Shown: positions 49,248 to 60,118 of the stretch, piece by piece | How the letters are laid out: the number at the start of each line of letters is the position of its first letter | How positions within the stretch are numbered: the first letter of the stretch is position 1 | Assembly: GCA_001599715.1 (NCBI GenBank) | Contig: BCHU01000011.1 | Location: 186,001-250,000, forward strand | Source of the DNA: Phaeotremella fagi | Taxonomy: Eukaryota > Basidiomycota > Tremellomycetes > Tremellales > Phaeotremellaceae | Direction: 5' to 3' | Length of the DNA: 64,000 bases | Notes under the pieces: generated by a model | The model's database searches: none | Seen by the model: the letters and a program-made list of their open reading frames with translations, nothing else | Told to the model about the DNA's origin: nothing | Position numbers and translations under genes: made by a program

Positions 49248-50719
49248 GGGTATTTTTTCCGTCTGAGACACGGCTTTGATCTTCTATAATATCTACTGCT
49301 TATCGAGTTCTGAACAAATATGAATGATCATCTGAATTGCAGGTTGGGGGCTGTTCTCGGTTGTATTCGCAACAATCAAAGACGTTAAGTTTCTACGTGT
49401 TCTGTGTACATCTATTTATTCTGCAGCATATGGGCTGCTTCGTGACAAGAAATCAAGAATGCTCGCATACCCTGCTCTCTTGAGCTCCATGACGGATTCA
49501 GCTAGCGGAGTCATCAAGTATCTTGGAGCCTGTAAGTGGTATTGATGGCCATGTCGGTTGCAGGCAAAGATGAGCCCTCTTTCAACAATGAATTATGCCT
49601 CGCTCTCAACAGCATTTGGAGCAGCAGCATCCAGAACGAGCGTCGTGAACAAGCTAGCTTACATTTGGAATTCATTGTCAGTTTTACCAGTTGATGAAGC
49701 CCTCATTAACATCTTGGTAATGATCTGCATGATATTATCGAAAATGAAAAATCAATCACCATATCATGATGGCGTGAAATGGGTATGAGTGGGATATACT
49801 TTTCAATGAACGCTCATTGTATCTCTGGCCCTGAGAGACAAACATATCTGTAGGCCAATGTTTTCACTACTTTCCTTTTCTTTTCCCCCGACTTTGCACA
49901 GAAGGTCTGGCCCCTCACTTTGTTAATCCTGCGTTTTTGTTCGTGGATTTCCTTCCCCCTTCTATCTCTCATACTTTTCTCTCCTATGTTTTTACATACG
50001 TTACTTAAGTGTTGATGTTGCACCCACTTCAAGTCGTTCCCTCATCCCCACCGGAAAAGCTAGACACACTGTCTTATCGCAAAACATGTGGACCACTGGT
50101 TTTTGTTGATGCAAGCATTTTAGCTCTGTTGTATCAGGCTTCTGGGAAGAAAACTGCTAGCTCTTGGTGTAATGAATATGTACCACAGAATCAGAATAGT
50201 ATCGTCAGATTAGCGTAACATGCTTGTTTCTCTCCTCAAAATAATACTTCCAGCCTCTGATAAAAATTCCGCTCAGATAGTGATCATTCAGCAATTCATG
50301 AGAAAGGTTTCATTTGAAACCCTTGTTCGGACAGATATATAGGACAACGTTTTGATTACTTTAATTTCTTTTCCTTCACTTTGGATCTCATGACAGATAT
50401 AAAGTGTTCGAGCTACAAGTCGCACATTCTAAATGGGCCTTAACCGCTACGCTAAATGGGGAAAGCATAATATCAAAAGGTCACGATTCCAACCTCAGGT
50501 GGCATTGGTGTTTGCAGTTTATATGACTTACACGCCTCGGGCCCTCCCTGCCCTTAACGTCTTACAACATAAGGTCTGAACTCTTCACTTCGCATCTCCA
50601 ATCCTTATCTCTTTTTAGTTCATAATCTTTTACTGTACTATTAACTACACATAGATATATGTTGTCTACGTTGTTGTCAGTTGTATCTAGTTAACGATAT
50701 TTGCAACTCAGTCCATAGT
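49248..50719. other. Region with a possible broken or unrecognised gene
   Basis: I see no complete gene here. One stretch looks coding: plus-strand AYGLLRDKKSRMLAYPALLS then SMTDSASGVIKYLGA (about 49427-49531). It reaches a GTAAGT donor and a CAG acceptor only about 32 nt on, after which KDEPSFNNELCLALNSIWSS continues to a stop near 49690. No start or family is evident. From 49860 to 50010 the plus strand is C/T-rich. Nothing else can be supported. Confidence 0.3.
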
Positions 50720-50870
50720 CATTCATGCTATCAAACTGTTATACTGTTATATTATTATATTGTTATACTATTATATTGTTTTACCATTGTACTTTATACT
50801 AAAATATCATTATACTACTATACTATTATACTATTATAGTACTATTATTGTATTTATTTGTTGAATTACT
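50720..50870. repeat. A/T-rich degenerate trinucleotide-type tract
   Basis: Repeated words of the form TTATACT, ATTATAT and ACTATTATA run for about 130 bases with almost no G. It marks the left border of the transposon-derived block. An AGCGTGACA terminus at 50949-50957 may be the 3' end of an old LTR that includes this tract. Confidence 0.6.
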
Positions 50871-50989
50871 TCATTATCAAACATCCACCTCCAGTCGTAG
50901 TCCACCCAGTATATCAGTGACCGATCCCATCTTGATCTCAGTCCACCTAGCGTGACATACCTTGTGGATTGGACTACCTGTTATGACTT

Positions 50990-51340
50990 GGTCATAACCG
51001 GAAAAATAGAAGAAGGATTATTAAGAAATATAACAAATGGCAAATGTGCAAAGCCCAACAGAACAAGCTATCTCAATAGGCAGAAGGACAACGGGACAGA
51101 TCATTAGGCCAAAGCTTAATGAGCTAGGACAATAGGCAGAAGGACAATGGGACAGATCGTTAGGCTTGCCTAACTAGCTAGCACAATAGTTAGAAGTACA
51201 GTAAGTCAGATTTGTCAGGCAAAAGCATAATAGGCAATGGCTTGTTTGCCAAGGTATAAAAAGCGAATTTCATATATCTTTATCTCTTCTTTCTTCCTTT
51301 CTTTGAGGATCAAGTAGTCAGTTCACATCCCCAATTCATT
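50990..51340 (-). mobile_element. Inverted partial LTR copy with internal tandem units
   Basis: Read on the minus strand, this stretch repeats the middle of the forward LTR copies: AAGAGATAAAG, then CGCTTTTTATACC, CATTGCCTATTATGC, CTTTTGCCT, TGTACTTCT and CCTAGCTCATTAAGC. On the plus strand it shows about three degenerate 55-bp units, two starting CAATAGGCAGAAGGACAA and a weaker third. It lies head to head with the forward copy beginning at 51360. Confidence 0.6.
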
Positions 51341-51359
51341 TCCACTTATTTTATCCAAC

Positions 51360-52066
51360 TGTCACGCAGGTGGGTGGGGACAACTAGGGTAGGGTGGACT
51401 AGGATAGGACTTGGGAGGATCACTGACTTGCTGGAAGGAAGTAGTTGAATTAAGATAATACAGAGTTAAAGGATGTTACTATGTATGGGTGGCAATAATA
51501 ATAACTGAATAAATGTGTATATGATGTAAGGCTAGATATATGCATATGGTTAAACTATTTACTAAGACTATGAACCAAAAGGGAAGAGGAGTAGGGATGA
51601 AGAAGTGAAGGGTCAGACCTTCTATTTGTGAGATCCAAAGTTAAAGAAGAAGAAAGAGATAAAGATAAATAAAATCCGCTTTTTATACCTTGTCAAACGA
51701 GCACGAGCATATGCCTATTAGGCAAATGCCTATTAGGCAGATGCCTATTGTACTTTTGCCACAATAAGTATTACTAATCTTTAACTGGATGATTACTAAG
51801 CAATTCTAAAGCGGTTCATGACACCAACCCACCTATCCACCCTTTCAGTATATAGTTACATATTAATTCATAGTATCATTCATCTACTATCTCCCTTTAC
51901 TTATATATCATCACCTTCATCACCAACCTCAGCCTACCGGATCCTTGTAGACTAGTCATCTATATCTTATATCAGTCAACAAACTTCACAAGTCTACGAG
52001 GTACTATCTCAAGCTTAGTAAACCTTATCAGTTGTACACGTCTCTGCTTACCTCTAGGGACGGAGT
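51360..52066 (+). mobile_element. Solo-LTR-like element, copy A
   Basis: Starts TGTCACGCAGGTGGGTGG and for about 330 bp is nearly identical to copy B (52653). Shared marks are GGACAACTAGGGTAGG, GGCAATAATAATAACTGAA, CAGACCTTCTATTTGTGAGA and ATCCGCTTTTTATACC. A run of TGCCTATTAGGC words follows. Similarity returns near 51970-52066 (AGTAAACCTTATCAG, then CGTCTCTGCTTACC). The exact 3' end is not clear. No gag or pol frame lies beside it. Confidence 0.65.
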
Positions 52067-52332
52067 ACTGACACTACCTGATTTCTGACTCGATTCTTTA
52101 ATAGTCCTCTCTACTTTTGACTTTACAGCAAAACTGTCTATGTAGATACAATATCATCTCTTTACCATATCTTATCATATCCTCATAATTCCTTGCACAC
52201 CAAAAGCTTGGACTATGTTCAGTTTTCTTGCTGAAGTAACTGTCATGACTGTCATGCCATACATAGTATCATAAATCATTTTTAAGCTGCTTATCAAACA
52301 GTATTTCTGGAATAGTATCCTAAGCAAACGTC

Positions 52333-52428
52333 TTCTAGAAACGATCTTCTAGAAGAAATCCATTCTAGAAGACTTCATTTTTGAATAGAAAAATCCATCT
52401 TCTAGAAGGATGGTACAGACATATATAA
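52333..52428 (+). promoter_or_regulatory. Cluster of heat-shock-element palindromes followed by a TATA box
   Basis: Four exact TTCTAGAA palindromes lie at 52333-52340, 52347-52354, 52363-52370 and 52400-52407. Each has the nTTCnnGAAn core bound by heat-shock factor. ATATATAA follows at 52421. The segment lies between LTR copies A and B, so it may be the promoter of an LTR element. Activity is inferred, not shown. Confidence 0.55.
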
Positions 52429-52652
52429 GGAGGGGACCAGTATTTGTTCTTCCCCATGGATCTTTAATATCAGTTCCTGAATCCTTCACTGCTTATTATT
52501 AACCTTTGTATAGATTATAATATATAATTATTGCTGTCCGATCAATTCAAGAGCCCACAAATCACTTTCCATCAGTTGTGATTCAAGCCCAAGTAAACCT
52601 TCATAATTGTACACGTCTCTGTTGGAGCGACCATCTCCAGGGACGAGTCATG

Positions 52653-53407
52653 TGTCACGCAGGTGGTGGGGACAACTAGGGTAGGGTGGACTAGGATAGG
52701 ACTTGGGAGGATCACTGACTTGCTGGAAGGAAGTAGTTGAATTAAGATAATACAGAGTTAAAGGATGTTACTATGTGTGGGTGGCAATAATAATAACTGA
52801 ATAAATGTGTATATGACGTAAGGCTAGATATATGCATATGGTTAAACTATTTACTAAGACTATGAACCAAAAGGGAAGAGGAGTAGGGATGTAGAAGTGA
52901 AGGGTTAAGACCTTCTATTTGTGAGAACCAAGATTACAGAAAGAAGAAAGAAAAGAGATAAAGATCCAAATAATCAAAGAAGAAGAGAGAGAGATGAAGA
53001 TAAATAAAATCCGCTTTTTATACCCTAGTCAACAATCATTGCCTATTAGGCTTTTGCCTATCAATCTGCCTCATTGTACTTCTGCCTATTGTCCTGACTC
53101 ATTAGGCTCTGGCGTAATGAATCTACATCATATTCATTTCGGATCCTCTAGATTATTTTCATATCAGTCGACCAATTCCATAAGTGTACGATGTACCTCC
53201 ATCAATAGTATCTCCAGCTCAGTAAACCTTATCAATCGTATACGTCTCTGCTTACCACTAGGGATGAGTCTTGACAGTTTGCCATTCAGTACATTTCATC
53301 ATAGTTACATCCACTATTATAATATTATTATACTTTTCTTATTTCATTTCATTTCATTTTATTATCATCCACCCTCCCAACGCTTACTCTTAGGCCCCAG
53401 CGTGACA
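52653..53407 (+). mobile_element. Solo LTR, copy B (755 bp)
   Basis: Runs from TGTCACGCAGG to CCAGCGTGACA, so its ends form an 8-bp inverted repeat TGTCACGC/GCGTGACA with the TG...CA rule of LTRs. It is the most complete member of the family. Five-base flanks (TCATG left, CGGAA right) do not match, so the target duplication is lost or the ends come from recombination. No internal region or coding frame is present. Confidence 0.75.
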
Positions 53408-53535
53408 CGGAATCCTACAATTCTGCATCAAAGCTAATATTGATACTTGTTGGGCTTCAATATGCATTAAAACAAAGACGCTTATTATGTTGTTTTATTA
53501 TTATCTAAGCTCTTTACTGAGGAGGTTTTGGCCAG

Positions 53536-54700
53536 GTGTCACGCAAATGGTGTGGGACTATGGTTAAGTTAGGAGTTGGGAGGATTGCTAAGTGGCAACA
53601 AAAATGGATGTATGTAGTCGAACTCAGATGAGGTATGAAGTCAAATGATTTTACTAAGTGTTGTCGTCGCCAGTAGTATTGACTCTACATGTATATATAC
53701 AATGTATGATTAGATATGTGTATTTAAATTAAAATGATAAGAACGGCTATGAATTGAAAGTGAAGAGAAACAGGGATGGAAAGGTGAAGGGTTCAGACCT
53801 TCTATTTGTGAAAACTGTTACGACCCAGTAGTCTGGACTCGCAACACTTATTCTATTTCTTATTGTTCTGTTTAATCTAGGTACATTTCCACCGACTTCC
53901 TTCCCTTGCTTGATTACTACTTCCAGTAGTCTCAACGAGTTCCTACTTTACTCTTATTGTTCTATTTTAATTAGGTACACTTCCACCGACTTCCTTCCCT
54001 TGTGTACCTTAATTTATATTCTTTCTTATTGTTCTATTCTATATAACTTTCCCACGCACCAACTACTTATTCCCTGTTCCCTGTGAACACAATAAGCACT
54101 CAGTGCTAAGGTACAATTCAGCCGACTGATCCTAGATCCTCCCTTAGGAGAACAATAAGGACATTCTGCTAAGGTACAATTAACCCGACATTTCTGTCCA
54201 CTTTGGGAGAACAATAGAGAACCTTATTTAATACTTTACTTTTACTTCCTTTTTACATACGGCGTTGCCACCCATTCAGACATATAAATAGTCCATAGAA
54301 ATGCCCTCTGGATCTACTTCCCAGAGTTGAAATATCATAAGTTATTACTTTACCTTCACTAGTCTTATCTTCGCCACAACCAACCCATCAAGACTACTCC
54401 CGTACTTGACTACTTGATTGCACCTAGCTAATCTAGCTTCGGTAATCTGTCCTGCACGTGCTAGTCCTGTACAACCACATCCCGTCCGAGAACTAGTTAT
54501 CACTTATACTCTATCTACCGTCACGTGTATCTCCCGTCCGCCTCCTCTAGTCTCGACCTAGATCAGGCCTTAACACTATTTGTGAAAACCAAAATTACAA
54601 AAGAAGAAAGAAAAGAGATAAAGATCCAAATAATCCGCCTTTGTATACCTAAAAAGGCGGGAGACTAATGATTGGGGGGGTCATTGCTTGTTTGCTAAAT
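53536..54700 (+). mobile_element. Diverged LTR copy C, split by a later insertion
   Basis: Begins TGTCACGCAAATGG and follows copy B at lower identity: TTGGGAGGATTGC, GGGTTCAGACCTTCTATTTG. It is interrupted at 53815 and resumes at 54576 with CTATTTGTGAAAACCAAAAT, AGAGATAAAGATCCAAAT and ATCCGCCTTTGTATACC. The right limit near 54700 is approximate. It is older than A and B by its divergence. Confidence 0.65.
53816..54575 (+). mobile_element. Nested LTR-like insertion (760 bp) with TGTTA...TAACA ends and 14-bp flanking duplication
   Basis: The insert starts TGTTACGACCCAGTAG and ends AGGCCTTAACA. It is flanked by identical CTATTTGTGAAAAC at 53802-53815 and 54576-54589. Inside are two copies of a block containing CCACCGACTTCCTTCCCTTG and three CTTATTGTTCT words near the left end, two CTAAGGTACAATT units near 54110-54180, and a TATAAATA at about 54284. 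No long frame is present. It looks like a solo LTR of another retrotransposon family. Confidence 0.65.
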
Positions 54701-56027
54701 TGTCGCTGCTGAAACTTAAACATTTCTCCTCTTTTAGTCTTGAATTATGACCTGGTCACAAAAAAAGCGGATAGTATTATTGCTCTATCTGAAAATTTGG
54801 TTCACCGTGAAATATCAAATCACATCAATCTAAGACATTATTCCTCTATAAGAAAATATGGAAGAAGGACGCTATTCTCGCTGTCCCTGCGCATACTGTA
54901 AGTAAGTCAGCTGACGTAAATATACTGTCATTGTCTTGTGATCTATTTTATCGACTTATGATTGTTATTAATTTACAGAGGGATTCAATCTTGACGATTG
55001 TATTGTATCAAACATCGCACTCTGTAAGCATAGCCAAGTTTTCGTGTCATCGACTCAATCTGGGTTGATCGTCTTTTGTAATGCAAGTAAAATGCCTCCA
55101 TTTATGCTGTTTGCCTAACTTGCAGATATCCGATTGATCTTACGCCATTTGTGTTAGATGTGTACTATGACTAGAACAGAATACCGAGAGAGAACCACAA
55201 AAGGCAATACTTGTCGAGAGCGGGTCAAGAGAGGGAGGATATTCCCTTGTATCTTTGGATGAACGAAGCGTTCTTTGCACTCCCTTGTCATGACACCTGA
55301 CCCCCAGGGGAACAAGGCAAGAATTAAGTTCAATTCCTGCTTAATGGATGTTCTACTCTCTGTCGGTGACATAGTGGACTTCACAAGCCTGTTAAGAGGT
55401 TTTGCAAGCGGTTGTACACAGATTTTGGGAAACTTCTGACTGAGCCTTCTGTACTTTCCTGAAGAATTCTAACAAGAAGGTACAAATCGCAAAACACGTC
55501 TAAGGACCTTCGATTGGAAGGATTTTGCTTTTCCTAAGCCACGTCCCAAAAAGTCTTACACAAGTGTAGTGGCAGCAACCGTGTGATGCAATTTTGGAAA
55601 GACACTTTTCTAGTTTCCACAACATTTCAGTATACTCGACTGTACTTCCCTTGATCCCTATTAAATGGTAGGCTTTTACCCTTCGATGTATATACTAAAA
55701 TCATATTCAGTTCTCGTAGTCTTGAAGAATGCAAGAGTGGATTGACTTTGCCATTTGCTGGTAGTGTTCCGCCACAAGCGTCTGCAGCAACGGAGGATTC
55801 ACTTTGCATTTTGTTCTCTTCTTTTCTCTCTGTCTCTTTCTCTCAACTCCTCTCATAGCTTTAACTTGAGTCGCTGAACCATATGTTGATCAGCACTCCA
55901 ACCGTCATTCCAGATCTCGAAAGCCACCATGACCTTTTGCCACAGTCACTTTTACGTCATCAAAACTCATGTGTCTGCTCGTTTCCGCATCATCACATTT
56001 ACATTATTGTCCATTTATCGATCAATC
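54701..56027. other. Region without recognised gene between LTR block and NmrA gene
   Basis: Nothing here can be assigned. A short start at 54858 (MEEGRYSRCPCAY, then a GTAAGT donor) leads to exons that end quickly in stops. A minus-strand frame at 55627-55809 has no motif. The right 200 bases are the promoter and leader of the gene at 56028. Confidence 0.4.
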
Positions 56028-56879
56028 ATGACAACAACGCCTATCGCTATCACTGGTTCGACCGGTATCTTAGGTGGCACAGTTGCACGGAATCTAGTTA
56101 CAAAATCAATTCCACTGCGGCTTTTGGTTCGGGATGCTTCTCGTGCACCCTCTCTCAAATCTTCTCAAGTTATTGGAAACTGCTCCTACGACCAAAAAAC
56201 ATGCGAGAAAGCTCTTACAGGATGCGATGTTGTTCTGATGGTTTCCTCCGCCGAAGATCTCAAGAGACTCGATTATCATTATGCCTTCATTGAATCAGCC
56301 AAAGCTGCAGGTATCAAACATATAGTATACACTTCATTCTTCGGCGCAGCTCCCGATGCTGAATTTAGGTTAGCCCGAGATCATTATTATACTGAGGAAC
56401 GAATCAAGCAGAGTGGTATTCCTTACTATACGTTCCTGCGAAACAATCTCTATATGGACATTCTACCTGATTTCGCTGACTCCAATGGGGTGATTCGTGG
56501 ACCTGCTGGGGATGGACAGATAGGTGCTGTTTCCAGAGCCGATATATGTGAAGCCATCGCCAGTGTCCTTCTACATCCTGAACGACACCAAAGCAAGACA
56601 TACAGTTTAACGGGCCCTGAACCTCTCTCTTTAAACAAGGTGACAGAGATTATGACCAAAAATGGATCAAAATCGTACTCTTATCACCAGGAAACTTACG
56701 CTGAAGGTATTGCTAGTCGAAAGAATGCGTATCCCGATACTCCAGACTGGTTGATAGAAGCTTGGATCAGTACCTACTCCTCAATAGCCAAAGGTGAAAT
56801 GGCTGGAGTCACGAAAGACCTTGAACTCCTTCGAGGTAGACCTTCGACCGATTTTGCTACTTTTGTGAAAACATTGTGA
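56028..56879 (+). CDS. NmrA-family NAD(P)-binding protein (QorB-like quinone oxidoreductase)
   Basis: A single exon of 283 residues from MTTTPIAITGSTGILGGTVA; this start is preferred over an in-frame Met about 33 codons upstream because it directly precedes the Rossmann strand. The GSTGILGG loop binds NAD(P). LRLLVRDASRAPSL, DVVLMVSSAEDLKRLDYHYA, FIESAKAAGIKHIVYTSFFG and YTEERIKQSGIPYYTFLRNN, LYMDILP follow the atypical short-chain dehydrogenase (NmrA/HSCARG/QorB) pattern. SRADICEAIASVLL and TYSLTGPEPLSLNKVTEIM are the usual C-terminal blocks. Such proteins are NAD(P)H quinone reductases or redox sensors. Lack of introns in an intron-rich region next to a transposon block is unusual and could hint at retroposition or transfer; this is inference only. 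Confidence 0.88.
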   Translation: MTTTPIAITGSTGILGGTVARNLVTKSIPLRLLVRDASRAPSLKSSQVIGNCSYDQKTCEKALTGCDVVLMVSSAEDLKRLDYHYAFIESAKAAGIKHIVYTSFFGAAPDAEFRLARDHYYTEERIKQSGIPYYTFLRNNLYMDILPDFADSNGVIRGPAGDGQIGAVSRADICEAIASVLLHPERHQSKTYSLTGPEPLSLNKVTEIMTKNGSKSYSYHQETYAEGIASRKNAYPDTPDWLIEAWISTYSSIAKGEMAGVTKDLELLRGRPSTDFATFVKTL

Positions 56880-57794
56880 TTGGCCGTAGGAATCCTGAGG
56901 GTGTACTGTACTTTACATTAGATGAAGGAGGTTAAACGCGAGTCGAGGACATGTGGTGTCGGAAGTCAAGTCGGCATGTTTGATGTAGTCAAATTTTAGT
57001 AAACTTTCCGATCAACACTTTGTTTCAAATGTGTTGGTAGGAGCACCATTGAGATTGTCAGTCTTCAAAGGGATTCCAAGATCAGTCCCCCGTCTCACCA
57101 GACCCGTTGGAGCTTGAACCATCGATCCTGTTTCGCAGCTATTTTGAGATTCAACTTTTCAATTTGCATCCAACAGAATCAAGTGGAAACCTCCCAGATT
57201 CTATCTGAACAAACATTCAAACTGAAGTTTGTAATGTCACAATGTCGAATGTCGTCAATTTTGCTCAGTCATTCTACTCAAGGGCGAACAACAAGGGCTG
57301 AAAGTACCTGCGCATAAAATGTCTCTTTACAAGAGGACATTTGGATTGTACTGTAGACTGTTCACGAATCTGCCTGAAAGAGAATTGACATTAAAGACTC
57401 CAAATGGAAGACGCACTTTCTTCAGCCAGGACTCCGCTGATGAGATTGTGTCCATGTCTGAGTACTTTTCCCCTCTCTACGACTGAGGTGTCAGCTATTT
57501 AAGAATGGATTTTATGAGGAAGGCAGCAGAGATGGTATTTGTCGTCTTTTCCTGTGGAACTTGCATTGCATAACGTGCAAGCTACTGAACTGAGTTACTT
57601 AGTACAAGGAAAATGAGTACTCAAGTTGGAAATGGGATTCCGACACGAGATACACGGAGTCGCAGATGGCAGCAAGTCTCTGAACAAACATTGATTCATC
57701 GAAAAAAGTTGACATTCCTACAACAGAACTATTTACACTCCTCATTCATCTCCAAACGAACAATTTCTGTCCCAGAATATCTCCCACAGAAGAC
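56880..57794. other. Intergenic region without recognised gene
   Basis: About 0.9 kb between convergent genes. Plus-strand frames at 57114-57317 and 57613-57843 have no motif, and the latter overlaps the end of the minus-strand gene. No repeat or RNA gene was seen. Confidence 0.4.
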
Positions 57795-58940
57795 CTACTC
57801 TTTCTCAGATAAGGTCCCGAAAGAGACTTGGGTTGGTTGTTGAGTCGGAGTTAACTTGTCGACCCATTCTGTTTGTGTATAAAGAACAGTCCAGATTCCC
57901 TGCTCTGCGAGGTCGTCAAGAGAAGGTTCTTCCTCGTTTCCTGATGGAATAGCACGTAGTCGCGATTCTGCAGCTGCCTTCCACGCCTCTGTAGCAGTTT
58001 CTACATCCATGAATGAGTCGCTGACGGTGAGACGACCTAATGCTTCGATGGTTGGTTGGATTCGCGCGCATACGTAAGCTACTTTCTCTGAGTCTACTAT
58101 CGAGTTGTTTTTAATACCAAACCTAAGGGTAGTGACCGGGTGGCGACCTGTATCTTTTTCTTCTACACCAAGGATGAATATGAGGGCTATTTACGGTGTA
58201 GGGAGTTCTCTTTCTTGGTTCTCGACCGGAGGCATGTTGATACGAGTCATATTGACTAAATGTCTGAAGATACTGTAAGGGTTTCTGGATACCAGGGATT
58301 GAAATCGAACAAGTGAGAAAAAGAACTTGGGGTTGAAGGGGGAGATAACCATTCACCTGTGAGGCTTCTCAGAGGAAGACCGTCGACTGTGATGTACAAA
58401 AAGGAGGTTTTTTCAACGTGAACAGTCGTGGTTCTTTCGAAAAGATCCACACCTGAGAGGACTTCGACGAGAAGACGTTGATTCACCGCAAAGCGACTCG
58501 AACTGACCGATAGTAGATAGAGAGCCTTAAAGTAGGGAACCACTTTTCAAGGGGTGAAATACTGTTTATCAGTACTTCAAGTCCGTTGAGGTAAAGTTGT
58601 GGCATCAAATCTTGTTCGAGGTGTGTTCCACAGTTCAGCTGATTCTTTGTTTCGAGCTATGAAGAACCTCAAAGATGATTAATCCCAAAAACAGGCATCC
58701 TTTCTTCGACAATTATCTACAGCATTTACAAGGAAGCGTGAGAGGCTACATTCGCCTTCGCGACCGAACCCCATAATGAAACAAACATCGAGACATCGGA
58801 TAGCGCTGGAATACAGTGATCTCAATCTGGCAGAACTCTTCTTTCTGAATGTTATGCAAACACTGTCCCAGTGGCCTGGAAGATTAGGGATAATGAGTGA
58901 GTAAAAGCTCGTCGGATTGTCTGACCTCAAGGCCACAACT
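57795..58940 (-). CDS. Unrecognised multi-exon protein
   Basis: I do not recognise this family. The clearest exon ends at 57795: VDSEKVAYVCARIQPTIEAL, GRLTVSDSFMDVETATEAWK, AAAESRLRAIPSGNEEEPSL, WTVLYTQTEWVDKLTPTQQP, stop TAG. An upstream exon near 58360-58540 reads LYLLSVSSSRFAVNQRLLVE, VLSGVDLFERTTTVHVEKTS and FLYITVDGLPLRSLTGEW. A first part near 58700-58930 (LGQCLHNIQKEEFCQIEITV, FQRYPMSRCLFHYG) may also belong, in which case the start is close to 58940. The protein seems soluble and mixed alpha/beta. The exon joins between 58100 and 58350 and around 58600 are not settled, so it could also be a degrading gene. Confidence 0.45.
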
Positions 58941-60118
58941 CATGAGCCACAAATCATCTTTCTGGTCGCGCCAATTAATGTTTAACAGGACTTGGATGGA
59001 GCACATGCAATTTTTGCCCACTCATATGGAATAAAATGACAAGTAGACACAGTCTCAGACACCTCTGTTTCTTATGAGGTAGAAGTCGTGCTTTGCGTTA
59101 GGTTTGAGGTGGCGCCACGGATCATGATCTAGACACAAGAGTTTCACTTTAGAAGAGGTTGAAGATCGTGGCCGTTTCCGATTTTCTCATCCAGCTCAGT
59201 CGGTGAGGGTTAGGATGCAACAGTTGTTGTACTGGCCGATGGAATAACGATGCGGATGTCAATAAGGTTGAGGTGAATTGAGTAGGTTGAGAGCGATATT
59301 GTAAGTAGACTTAGAGATCTGAAGATCTCACTCATTGTAAGGAACAGTAGGATGAAAGTGGAGTCGTAATTTACCAGCAAAAGGCGCGCCTGATTTTAAT
59401 TTGATTCCGTTGTGGGTTAAGTTTAAGCACGGTTCGCGTGTGTTGGGGTGATGCGTTGATACGTTTCAAATTTACAGCCTTCACTACATCTTCCTTTGTT
59501 ACTACGTTTGGGGTTGATTGAGGGGGTGGACTATTGTATTGTGTCGTTGTATTGTGTTGTTGTACTTATATTATCGTCTCTCTTTGTCTCTTCATATCAT
59601 ACTTATACTGTATATTCGCACTCTAAATTCAACTCACAGTTAAGTTACTCAAAGTACAAGTTAACTTAACACTTCCAACGCGTTGTGGCGTTCTCTAGTG
59701 TGACTGTCGGTTGGTTATAAGATTGAGGGACCCCTTTGTACTCGTACCGCCCTGAAGGGTCACCCTTGCATTGATCGCTCTTTCAACAAACACGAAAAAC
59801 AAAGCAACAGCATCAGCAACAGCATCAGCAACAGCATCAACCATTTTCATCTCAACTCAACTCAGCTTTGATCTTCAATCTCGCTTTGTTCATCTCCCAT
59901 CTATCAATCTATTTATCTACCTATAATTAATCCATAAACATCCATTCACAATCATTCTTTAATCCTATCTCTTTCTTACTCTTCACTGTCATCATTCACA
60001 ACAACACCTAAAACGGATCCATTCATCCCTAGTCCCATCCTAACAACAAACACAACAACCAGATTCACACTCATTTCCAACTTCACTTTCCACCCCTCAC
60101 CTCCTATCAACAACTAAA
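58941..60118. other. Promoter and leader region of the glyoxal oxidase gene
   Basis: About 1.2 kb. Three tandem copies of a 12-bp unit CAACAGCATCAG lie at about 59804-59838, and C/T-rich sequence from 59880 to the start codon looks like an untranslated leader. No coding motif was found in the left half. Confidence 0.5.

Noticed and set aside
52653..53407. Complete LTR retrotransposon between copies A and B
   Set aside because: The sequence between the copies (about 0.6 kb) has no gag, protease, reverse transcriptase or integrase frame, so these are solo LTRs or remnants.
52994..53437. 147-residue plus-strand open frame across LTR copy B
   Set aside because: Low-complexity translation of LTR sequence, without any retroelement domain.
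50700..54700. Centromere
   Set aside because: Tremellomycete centromeres are LTR-rich but usually tens of kilobases; this block is only about 4 kb and is flanked by ordinary genes.
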